This document shows positions 1 through 5,403 of a stretch of DNA of 5,403 nt, piece after piece (position 1 is the stretch's first letter; every line of letters begins with the position of its first letter). The DNA comes from Mariniphaga sp. (GTDB lineage Bacteria > Bacteroidota > Bacteroidia > Bacteroidales > Prolixibacteraceae), in the NCBI GenBank assembly GCA_013203525.1, contig JABMQB010000946.1, positions 1 to 5,403 on the forward strand, in the 5' to 3' direction. The translations under genes were made by a program, and so were the position numbers. The notes below the pieces were generated by a model that saw nothing but the letters and a program-made list of their open reading frames with translations, was not told the origin of the DNA and made no database searches.

Positions 1-364
1 ACCTTATGGAGTTGAAGGATTTGCTACTCCTCGCCACCTGGTTAAAGAAGACGGTGGTAAAATTAAGCTCGATGACAAACTTGAGTTTAAAGTTATTGAG
101 TTTAATAAATCTGCAAAAAGAATTATTGTTTCACATTCGCGCATTTACGAAGACCTGAAAAAAGCTGAAGAATATTCTAAGAAAAAAGTTCAGGGAAAAC
201 CAGCCAAAAAAACAATGAAACCAGCCATTGAGAACATGGAAAAAACAACTCTTGGTGATATTTCTGAATTGGCTGCATTAAAATCACAAATGCTAGCGAA
301 TGAAAAAAAAGACATTAAGAAAGCTGCAGAAAAATTAGAAACGAAAAAGGACACAGATAAATAA
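1..364 (+). CDS. rpsA: 30S ribosomal protein S1, C-terminal part (5' end outside window)
   Basis: The reading frame is open from base 2 and ends at TAA 362-364, giving 120 residues with no start in the window. Residues 1-50 read as the second half of an S1/OB-fold RNA-binding repeat: EGFATPRHL, then LDDKLEFKVIEFNKSAKRI, then IVSHSR. This is the typical end of the last S1 repeat, which binds mRNA on the 30S subunit. After it comes a charged, lysine- and glutamate-rich tail of about 70 residues containing KTTLGDISELAALK (81-94). I recognise that block as recurring near the C-terminus of Bacteroidota S1 proteins. The tail is probably flexible or helical and is unlike the end of E. coli S1. The gene is followed after 34 nt by the STAS gene on the same strand, with no clear terminator between. 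Family assignment is firm; the function of the tail is unknown to me. Confidence 0.92.
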   Translation, partial: PYGVEGFATPRHLVKEDGGKIKLDDKLEFKVIEFNKSAKRIIVSHSRIYEDLKKAEEYSKKKVQGKPAKKTMKPAIENMEKTTLGDISELAALKSQMLANEKKDIKKAAEKLETKKDTDK

Positions 365-398
365 TTGAATTTTAAATCAGAATTTCGTATATTGACTT

Positions 399-752
399 AT
401 GGCTTTCGAGATTGTTAATAATGATAATTATACCCTTGTAAAGGTTTTAGTGGAAAGGCTTGATACAACAAATGCGCCTGAACTTAAATCGGAATTAGTA
501 TTTATAAACAGTAAGGGTGAAAAGAATATCATTCTTGACTTGTCGGCTTGTTCATATTGCGACTCATCAGGCCTTCGTGCTGTTCTTGTTGCCAACAGGC
601 TTTGCGAGGATGCAATTGGTACATTTATATTAAGCAGCCTTCAGCCTGATGTGGAAAACCTGGTAAGGATATCCATGCTTCATACAGTATTATTGATTAC
701 AAATACAGTAGAAGAAGCTGAAGAACTATTAATAAAAAAGGAAAACCTTTAA
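399..752 (+). CDS. STAS-domain protein, anti-sigma factor antagonist-like
   Basis: This 117-residue protein is a single STAS domain. Visible are an N-terminal beta-strand pair (residues 3-20), the LDTTNAPELKSEL segment (21-33), the strand NIILDLS (43-49) and the hallmark DSSGL loop (55-59), followed by a helix. In SpoIIAA and RsbV of Bacillus the second serine of this motif is phosphorylated by a partner kinase; here that would be Ser57. By analogy it would bind an anti-sigma or other HPK-type kinase when unphosphorylated. No such kinase, phosphatase or sigma factor is encoded in the window, so the partner is unknown. The start ATG at 399 has no Shine-Dalgarno sequence, as is common in Bacteroidota. 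It sits 34 nt after rpsA and 18 nt before rnz, so co-transcription with both is likely. The domain call is strong; a role in sigma-factor control is inference. Confidence 0.85.
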   Translation: MAFEIVNNDNYTLVKVLVERLDTTNAPELKSELVFINSKGEKNIILDLSACSYCDSSGLRAVLVANRLCEDAIGTFILSSLQPDVENLVRISMLHTVLLITNTVEEAEELLIKKENL

Positions 753-770
753 TAGGTTCAAGGCAATAAT

Positions 771-1685
771 ATGCCATTTGAATTAACCATATTGGGAAGT
801 AGTTCAGCAATACCTACTTCTGAAAAATATCCAACCGCTCAGGTACTAAATGTACATGAGCGGTTTTTTTTAATTGATTGCGGCGAAGGGACACAAATTC
901 AAATGAGAAGGTTAAAATTTAAATTAGCACGTTTTAACCACATTTTTATTTCACACCTACATGGCGACCATTACTTTGGATTAGTGGGTTTAATCTCAAC
1001 ATTATCGTTACTGGGAAATAAAAATGATATTCATATTTATGCCCATTCAGAAATAAAAACACTTATAAAAGGACAACTTGAATTTATGAAAAGTGAAATG
1101 GCATTTGCTATCATTTTTCATCCCTTAAATTTTAAGAAACCACAGATTTTATTAGAAGATGAACAAATAACAGTTACTTCATTTCCTGTAAAACATTCTA
1201 TCCCTACATGTGGTTTTTTATTTGAAGAAAAACAAAAACTTCCAAATATTAAAAAAGAATTAATTGAAAAATATCAGATACCTATTAAAAATATTCAGGT
1301 GATTAAAGAAGGTGCCAATTTTTCAACTGAAAATAGTGAAACAATTAAACACAGTGATTTAACTACACCTCCAAAAGAACCTCGATCGTATGCCTTTTGT
1401 ACCGATACAGCATACTACGAACCTGTAATTAATATTGTGAAAAATGTTAACTTATTATACCACGAATCAACATTTCAGAATAATAAAAAAGAACTTGCAG
1501 AAAAGACTATGCACTCTACAGCCCAACAAGCAGCAACTATTGCAAAAAAAGCAAATGTAAAAAAACTCCTAATCGGCCATTTTTCAAACCGATATAAAAA
1601 GCCGGAAGGATTTTTGAAAGAGGCAAAATCAGTTTTCCCCGAAACTTTCCTTGCAACCGAAGGAAAAACGTTTAAAATCAAATAA
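771..1685 (+). CDS. rnz: Ribonuclease Z (tRNA 3'-processing endonuclease)
   Basis: At 304 residues this is the length of the short bacterial RNase Z (ElaC/Rnz type), a metallo-beta-lactamase-fold enzyme acting as a dimer. It cuts precursor tRNAs just after the discriminator base. The N-terminus LTILGSSSAIPT (5-16) is the typical first strand and loop, which supports the ATG at 771. The zinc-binding motif HLHGDH lies at 62-67 (H62, H64, D66, H67). Further expected metal ligands are H142 in FPVKHSIPTCGF, D212 in AFCTDTAYY and H270 in GHFSNRY. H248 lies in the HST motif. The segment between H142 and D212 contains the IEKYQIP...IKEGANF stretch usual for the family. All catalytic residues appear intact. 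The gene lies 18 nt after the STAS gene and its last 8 nt overlap the 3' end of the convergent helicase gene. A run of eight T (864-871) occurs inside it without breaking the frame. Confidence 0.96.
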   Translation: MPFELTILGSSSAIPTSEKYPTAQVLNVHERFFLIDCGEGTQIQMRRLKFKLARFNHIFISHLHGDHYFGLVGLISTLSLLGNKNDIHIYAHSEIKTLIKGQLEFMKSEMAFAIIFHPLNFKKPQILLEDEQITVTSFPVKHSIPTCGFLFEEKQKLPNIKKELIEKYQIPIKNIQVIKEGANFSTENSETIKHSDLTTPPKEPRSYAFCTDTAYYEPVINIVKNVNLLYHESTFQNNKKELAEKTMHSTAQQAATIAKKANVKKLLIGHFSNRYKKPEGFLKEAKSVFPETFLATEGKTFKIK

Positions 1686-3123
1686 GGTTATCATCATCAC
1701 TATCTTCAAAAAAACCTTTATCAAAATTCACCAGGAATAGTTTTTCTGTAGGCCGTGTAAATGCTGTGTATAACCACCTCAGATATTCAGTATTAATCAT
1801 ATCTTCAGTTAAATATCCCTGATCGATAAAAACAGCTTTCCATTGGCCTCCCTGAGCTTTATGGCATGTAACAGCATATGCAAACTTAACCTGTAAAGCA
1901 TTAAAATATGGATTCTCCTTAATTTTCTCCCATCGTTTCCGTTTATTTTTTATATCAATGTAATCCTCACTTACAGCATGATACAATTTTCGAGAATCTT
2001 CAAGAGTAAAAGAAGCACTTTCCAGATTAATGGTCTCAAGAAAAATTTTGCAGTCAAACTCCACATCTTTATAATCAACAAACCTTAAGCGGACATCAGC
2101 AAACCTGAAACCATACAATTCTTCATAGCCATAAATCGATTCTATTTCAGCAATATCGCCATTAGCAATAAAATCCATTTCTTCATTATCTCCCATCCAG
2201 AAATAATTATTCTTAACCACCATCAACAAATCTCCTTTGTTAATTTCATCTTCCCTAAAAAGTATTGTATTTCTTACACCTTTATTAAAAAGGTTTGCAC
2301 GTTTATTTGAACGAGTGATCACAGCAGTTTCAAATATTCCATATTTGTCGTAGCATTCCGAAATCTTCTCTATAAGTTCTCCTCCTGAAATGCGTTCAAT
2401 ATCATCAAATTCTTTTAATTTAATTGGAAAGTATCCGGTTAGTTCGGATTCCGTACTTATTCGTTGCCTGATAAAAGTAGCATTCACCAAAATCCCCGAT
2501 TCTTCAGATTGGCGAACCACTTCGGTTAATAAAGTTTCATCGGCCCCAAAGCCATATTGTTCTAATTCAAATATTTCAAGCGCAGGGCTGATATTCAAAC
2601 CAACAGGAGGTAACTGCGCAGTGTCGCCAACAACAATTAACCTGCAGTTTTCGCCTGAATATACATATTCAACCAAATCATCGAGCAACCGGCCCGATCC
2701 GAAGTTACTGGTTTCAGAGGATTGATTTGAAATCATTGAAGCTTCATCGACAATAAAATAAGTATTTTTATGAAGGTTTTTATCAAGAACAAATTTTCCT
2801 AATCCATCAGACGAAGATTTTTGCCGGTAAATTTTTTTATGAATTGTATATGCCGGGCTGGCTGTATAACCAGCCAGAACTTTAGCCGCTCGTCCGGTTG
2901 GAGCCAACAAAACACTTTTAATTTTAAACTTCAAAAGAGCCCTTACTACCAATGCAACCATCGATGTTTTTCCGGTACCAGCGTACCCTTTTAAAATAAA
3001 AATTTCATCCTCTTCAGGTGAAGTGATAAATTCGGCAAGTTTTTTGAGGAGTTTGGCCTGGCTTTCGGTTGGGATAAAACCAAGTTCATTGGATAATACT
3101 GACTGAATGTGATTTTTAATCAT
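1678..3123 (-). CDS. RecD-like superfamily 1 ATP-dependent DNA helicase
   Basis: This 481-residue protein carries the ordered motifs of SF1B helicases of the RecD/RecD2 kind: Walker A GYAGTGKT (46-53), motif Ia APTGRAAKVL (74-83), Walker B VDEASMI (124-130), motif III GDTAQLPPVG (165-174), motif V TCHKAQGGQW (419-428) and motif VI YTAFTRPTEKL (452-462). The C-terminal motifs match a UvrD_C_2-type second motor domain. The long section between motif III and motif V (about 175-410) would hold the rest of the motor and a small inserted domain. It is shorter than RecD2 of Deinococcus or Bacillus because the long N-terminal region is missing; the first 20 residues lead straight into a Q-motif-like TESQ (19-22). 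No nuclease domain is seen. It ends in an acidic tail (EDSDDD near the C-terminus). It probably translocates 5'-3' on single-stranded DNA during repair or recombination, as RecD relatives do. The exact role is unknown. It is transcribed away from the DUF3822/rsmD unit. Confidence 0.9.
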   Translation of the reverse strand: MIKNHIQSVLSNELGFIPTESQAKLLKKLAEFITSPEEDEIFILKGYAGTGKTSMVALVVRALLKFKIKSVLLAPTGRAAKVLAGYTASPAYTIHKKIYRQKSSSDGLGKFVLDKNLHKNTYFIVDEASMISNQSSETSNFGSGRLLDDLVEYVYSGENCRLIVVGDTAQLPPVGLNISPALEIFELEQYGFGADETLLTEVVRQSEESGILVNATFIRQRISTESELTGYFPIKLKEFDDIERISGGELIEKISECYDKYGIFETAVITRSNKRANLFNKGVRNTILFREDEINKGDLLMVVKNNYFWMGDNEEMDFIANGDIAEIESIYGYEELYGFRFADVRLRFVDYKDVEFDCKIFLETINLESASFTLEDSRKLYHAVSEDYIDIKNKRKRWEKIKENPYFNALQVKFAYAVTCHKAQGGQWKAVFIDQGYLTEDMINTEYLRWLYTAFTRPTEKLFLVNFDKGFFEDSDDDNLI

Positions 3124-3171
3124 AGGGGCTAAATTAATATTACTTAAACGAAAGTAATTTATTTTTTTTCT

Positions 3172-3179
3172 TAAATTTG
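3172..3179 (+). promoter_or_regulatory. Probable Bacteroidota -7 promoter element for the DUF3822/rsmD unit
   Basis: TAAATTTG is a full match to the TAnnTTTG element recognised by the primary sigma factor of Bacteroidota. It lies 35 nt before the ATG at 3215, in the 91-bp divergent spacer. No TTG is seen at the expected upstream distance (about 17-23 bp), so the -33 half is weak or absent. It would drive the three-gene unit that ends with rsmD. Confidence 0.5.
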
Positions 3180-3214
3180 CATGCTATCGAAACAAACTTA
3201 TTAAATATTATACA

Positions 3215-3847
3215 ATGAGAACAATAATTCAGATTATCCTTTTTGTTGCAGCACTGGCATTTGCATTTTTAATTTATAAAAGCATTCAAAATCCACTTGA
3301 CTTTGAAAAAGCAAAAACCGAGAAATATGATGTAGTAATTGCTAAGTTAAAAGATATCCGTAAAGCTCAGGTTGAATATAAAAATGTTTATGGCAAATAT
3401 ACCGGGAGTTGGGATACATTAATTAATTTTATTAAATACGATTCTGTAAAAATGGTATTTAGAAAAGGAGCTGTTACCGATAGTATGATTGATGCAGGAC
3501 TTAACGAAAAGAAAGCATTAAGATTAGGGCTAATTATCAGGGATACAAGCAGGGAAAGTGTTCTTACTTCACTATTTTCGAAAGATTACCCGGTTGATGA
3601 TTTAAAATATATCCCTAATATTGAAGGAAATATTGAATTTCATTTAGGAGCTACTATTTTTACGACCGGATCAGGAATTCAAGTTCCAATTTTTCAAGCG
3701 AAAGCGCATAATAATAATATCCTGAATGGGCTTGATGAACAGCTAATTATTAATCTGAATGATGAAAAGAGGGTTCAGGGAAAGTACCCGGGGCTTTCTG
3801 TAGGTTCGCTAACCGAAGCAAGTAACAATGCAGGAAACTGGGAGTAA
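3215..3847 (+). CDS. Uncharacterised membrane-anchored protein with a pilin-like N-terminal helix
   Basis: I do not recognise a named family for this 210-residue protein, although it resembles hypothetical proteins I associate with Bacteroidota. Residues 4-21 form one hydrophobic segment after Met-Arg, most likely an uncleaved signal anchor with the rest outside the cytoplasm. No lipobox and no prepilin peptidase site (G followed by a hydrophobic stretch with E at +5) is present. Residues 30-56 are charged and helical. They run into IRKAQVEYKNVYGKYTGSWD (48-67), whose pattern of helix, Y, short turn with G-Y, then a W/L helix recalls the start of pseudopilin globular domains. The remainder (75-210) is a mixed, beta-rich region ending in VGSLTEASNNAGNWE. 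The ATG at 3215 has no Shine-Dalgarno sequence and was chosen because the hydrophobic anchor follows it directly. The gene lies 5 nt before the DUF3822 gene, so a shared function is plausible. Pilin kinship is a guess from pattern only. Confidence 0.75.
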   Translation: MRTIIQIILFVAALAFAFLIYKSIQNPLDFEKAKTEKYDVVIAKLKDIRKAQVEYKNVYGKYTGSWDTLINFIKYDSVKMVFRKGAVTDSMIDAGLNEKKALRLGLIIRDTSRESVLTSLFSKDYPVDDLKYIPNIEGNIEFHLGATIFTTGSGIQVPIFQAKAHNNNILNGLDEQLIINLNDEKRVQGKYPGLSVGSLTEASNNAGNWE

Positions 3848-3852
3848 TTTCG

Positions 3853-4689
3853 ATGTATGAGTTAAACTGTATTGACGAAACTTTTGATCCGAATTTTACA
3901 ACGGAATATAAATTATCCATTCAGGTAAGCCTGGATGGATTTTCTTTTTGTATCCTCGATGATATTAGAAAAAAACACCTCGTTTTTAAACACTTTCCAT
4001 TTTTATTAAGTAATGACACATTCCTTTCAAAAAAAGTTAAAGAAATAATTGAAAACGAAGAAGCTCTTAACAAAAGATACAAGAAGATATTAATTAGCTA
4101 TGCCTCGCCAAGGTTTACTATAATACCCAATTCTTTAACATTACCTGATAATAAAGAGGTTTTCAACTTTAATCATAACTTCATTGAGGATGAATCAGTT
4201 AAATCAATTTCAGTTGGCCATTTCAAAACAAATATTATTTTTGGCATACCAAACAAAACCTTTGATTTCTTAAATACTCATTTTAAAAAACCCGAAGTTT
4301 TTCATCAAACAAAAGTACTGTCAAGAATTATTTCTCAAAAAATAAAACCGGAAAAGGTTATATCATTGGTTTCGGTTAGTAAACGCTTTTTTACAATTCT
4401 TATAACCAAAAGAGAAAAGCTTGCTTTTATTAATAGTTATCGGTATACAAATAATATGGATTTTATATATTATTTGCTTCATATTTTAAAATCGGAAGGA
4501 ATAAGTTTGCAGGAAACACCGGTTTATCTAACGGGAGAAATTACTGAAGACTCACATTTAATTGAATTTATGAAAAAACATTTCAGCAAAGTTGACTTCC
4601 TGAAACTTGCCAGAGGGTATCAATACAGTTATACCTTTTCAAAGTTTCCCCCTCATATGTTTACGACCGTTATAAATCCTGAAGGATGA
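3853..4689 (+). CDS. DUF3822 family protein, likely actin-like fold
   Basis: This 278-residue soluble protein matches my memory of the DUF3822 family of Bacteroidota. Marks are LSIQVSLDGFSFC (21-33) near the N-terminus, a central IISYASPRFTIIPNSL-like strand region (about 90-107), the FFTILITKREKLAFINSY segment (179-196), the helix MDFIYYLLHIL (202-212) and VYLTGEI (224-230). As I recall, a Bacteroides member solved by structural genomics has a duplicated actin-type fold related to PilM/FtsA ATPases. LTGEI sits where such proteins place their second-domain nucleotide-binding glycine, but classical phosphate-binding motifs are not obvious, so ATP binding cannot be claimed from sequence. No signal peptide or membrane segment is seen. 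The start follows the upstream stop by 5 nt; a GGAG lies 9 nt ahead of the ATG. The last 4 nt overlap rsmD (ATGA), which suggests translational coupling. The biological function is unknown. Confidence 0.85.
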   Translation: MYELNCIDETFDPNFTTEYKLSIQVSLDGFSFCILDDIRKKHLVFKHFPFLLSNDTFLSKKVKEIIENEEALNKRYKKILISYASPRFTIIPNSLTLPDNKEVFNFNHNFIEDESVKSISVGHFKTNIIFGIPNKTFDFLNTHFKKPEVFHQTKVLSRIISQKIKPEKVISLVSVSKRFFTILITKREKLAFINSYRYTNNMDFIYYLLHILKSEGISLQETPVYLTGEITEDSHLIEFMKKHFSKVDFLKLARGYQYSYTFSKFPPHMFTTVINPEG

Positions 4690-5222
4690 GGATTGTTGGG
4701 GGAAAATATAAAGGGCGTATTTTCAAACCCGGAAAAAATTTCAGGGCCCGGCCAACCACCGATATGGCCAAAGAAGGACTTTTCAATATTTTAACCAACC
4801 GTTTTAATTTTGAAGAATTAGAAGTGCTTGACCTTTTTTCGGGCACAGGTAGTATAAGTTTTGAATTTGCAAGCAGGGGAAGTAATCATATTACCTTGGT
4901 AGAATCAGATTCAATCCATTTTAAATTTATCCTTCAAACAATTAACAGCCTGCAATTAAAAAGTATTACCCCTTTAAAAGCGAATGTATTCAGGTATCTT
5001 AGAAACAGCCAGCAAAAATTTGACCTGGTATTTGCCGATCCTCCCTATAATTTGAAAGAACTAAAGGATATTCCAAAATTAATTTTTTCATCAGAAATTC
5101 TCAAACCTGAATCAACCTTTATCCTTGAGCACCCAAAAGAGTTAAATTTTGCAAGCCTAAAAGAGTTTAAGGAGGTAAGAAATTACGGAAATGTACACTT
5201 TAGTTTTTTCGAAGTAAGATAA
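4686..5222 (+). CDS. rsmD: 16S rRNA (guanine-966-N2)-methyltransferase RsmD
   Basis: The 178-residue length and motifs fit RsmD, a Rossmann-fold enzyme that uses S-adenosylmethionine to methylate N2 of a guanine in 16S rRNA (G966 in E. coli numbering) on the assembling small subunit. Visible are the N-terminal RIVGGKYKGR (2-11), the conserved RPTTDMAKEGLFNIL (22-36), the SAM-binding LDLFSGTGS (48-56), acidic E73 for the ribose hydroxyls after strand 2, and the catalytic DPPY (118-121) typical of amino-methyltransferases. The ATG at 4686 is fixed by the canonical N-terminus and by the ATGA overlap with the DUF3822 stop. GAAGG lies directly before the ATG, too close to act as a normal Shine-Dalgarno sequence, so re-initiation by ribosomes finishing the upstream gene is likely. 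The gene appears intact and ends the three-gene unit. Confidence 0.95.
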   Translation: MRIVGGKYKGRIFKPGKNFRARPTTDMAKEGLFNILTNRFNFEELEVLDLFSGTGSISFEFASRGSNHITLVESDSIHFKFILQTINSLQLKSITPLKANVFRYLRNSQQKFDLVFADPPYNLKELKDIPKLIFSSEILKPESTFILEHPKELNFASLKEFKEVRNYGNVHFSFFEVR

Positions 5223-5245
5223 AGAAATCAGTTTGTTTAAATAAC

Positions 5246-5267
5246 AAAAAACATTCATGTTTTTTTT
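5246..5267 (+). terminator. Possible weak terminator after rsmD
   Basis: An inverted repeat starts 24 nt after the rsmD stop. AAAAAACA (5246-5253) pairs with TGTTTTTT (5258-5265) around a TTCA loop, and two more T follow. The 8-bp stem has only one G-C pair, so it would be unstable. Position and the T-run fit an intrinsic terminator separating rsmD from the tRNA promoter, but it may be just A/T tracts. Confidence 0.3.
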
Positions 5268-5277
5268 CAATTAGCTA

Positions 5278-5307
5278 TTGCAGAAAAAAAAAGAAAGTTT
5301 ATATTTG
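5278..5307 (+). promoter_or_regulatory. Bacteroidota-type promoter of the tRNA-Asp gene
   Basis: TTG (5278-5280), a 19-bp spacer and TATATTTG (5300-5307) match the TTG / TAnnTTTG promoter of Bacteroidota in both elements and in spacing. Transcription would begin a few bases after 5307, leaving a leader of roughly 35-40 nt before the tRNA at 5351. The spacer holds a run of nine A (5284-5292) and a T-run lies just upstream (5260-5267), so the DNA is likely curved, as often seen at strong stable-RNA promoters. Confidence 0.7.
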
Positions 5308-5350
5308 CATCACCTTAGAAAAAAGGTATTTATAAGTTCAAAAAAATAAT

Positions 5351-5403
5351 GGTGGCGTAGTTCAGTTGGTTAGAATATCGGCCTGTCACGCCGAGGGTCG
5401 CGA
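5351..5403 (+). tRNA. tRNA-Asp (anticodon GTC), 3' end cut off by window
   Basis: The first 53 nt of a tRNA fold cleanly. The acceptor 5' strand is GGTGGCG (5351-5357), followed by TA. The D-stem is GTTC/GAAT (5360-5363, 5373-5376) with a GG-containing loop. The anticodon stem is TCGGC/GCCGA (5378-5382, 5390-5394), all five pairs Watson-Crick, and its loop CTGTCAC places anticodon GTC at 5385-5387. The variable region is GGGTC and the T-stem begins at 5400. The GTC anticodon reads aspartate codons GAC/GAU. The 3' half lies outside, so the acceptor pairing and any encoded CCA cannot be checked. Confidence 0.95.

Noticed and set aside
365..394. Possible promoter for the STAS gene: TTG (365-367), 20 bp, TATATTG (388-394)
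   Set aside because: The -7 element lacks one T of TAnnTTTG, and transcription would start almost on the ATG at 399; read-through from rpsA is the simpler explanation.
864..871. Run of eight T in rnz as a programmed slippage site
   Set aside because: The zero frame continues with all RNase Z motifs and no alternative product is apparent; it is consistent with the low GC content.
1475..1681. 68-codon open frame on the minus strand inside rnz
   Set aside because: It lies wholly opposite rnz, whose catalytic motifs are intact, and its product shows no recognisable motif.
1684..1718. Inverted repeat AAGGTT ... AACCTT after rnz as a bidirectional terminator
   Set aside because: Only 6 bp of stem around a 23-nt loop, with no T-run placed after it; it also lies inside the helicase coding end.
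2390..2725. 111-codon open frame on the plus strand inside the helicase gene
   Set aside because: It is antisense to a region of the helicase between its conserved motifs; the serine-rich product has no family signature and there is no promoter or start signal.
3660..4671. Repeated short string TTTACGACCG near 3660 and 4661
   Set aside because: A 10-base match found only twice in coding sequence of different genes; no inverted or spaced arrangement, so most likely chance.

Overview
The window is about one third GC and looks like a chromosomal housekeeping segment of a member of the Bacteroidota, probably a Bacteroidales-like lineage. Four things point that way: a ribosomal protein S1 with a long lysine-rich tail, a DUF3822 protein (a family I know only from this phylum), promoters of the TAnnTTTG type, and several start codons with no Shine-Dalgarno sequence in front. 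No mobile element, CRISPR array or recent insertion is visible.

Left block (1-1685, plus strand): the 3' end of rpsA (30S protein S1), a single-domain STAS anti-sigma-factor-antagonist-like protein, and rnz (ribonuclease Z). The spacers are 34 and 18 nt, so these probably form one transcription unit. Translation (S1), tRNA 3'-end maturation (RNase Z) and a possible signalling switch (STAS) are combined here.

Middle (1678-3123, minus strand): a compact superfamily 1 RecD-like helicase with all main helicase motifs. It converges on rnz with an 8-nt overlap of the two 3' ends. A 91-bp divergent intergenic region separates it from the next genes.

Right block (3215-5222, plus strand): a tight three-gene unit. 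It comprises an uncharacterised protein with an N-terminal membrane anchor and a faint pilin-like helix, a DUF3822 protein (family believed to have an actin-like ATPase fold), and RsmD, the 16S rRNA guanine-N2 methyltransferase. Spacings are 5 nt and a 4-nt ATGA overlap, which suggests translational coupling.

Right end (5223-5403): a weak AT-rich hairpin, a good Bacteroidota promoter (TTG, 19 bp, TATATTTG), and the first 53 nt of a tRNA-Asp(GTC) cut off by the window end.

Most of the window is conventional. The part least explained by known biology is the membrane-anchored protein plus DUF3822 pair in front of rsmD. It resembles in outline a PilM-like actin-fold protein with a membrane partner, but this is inference only.
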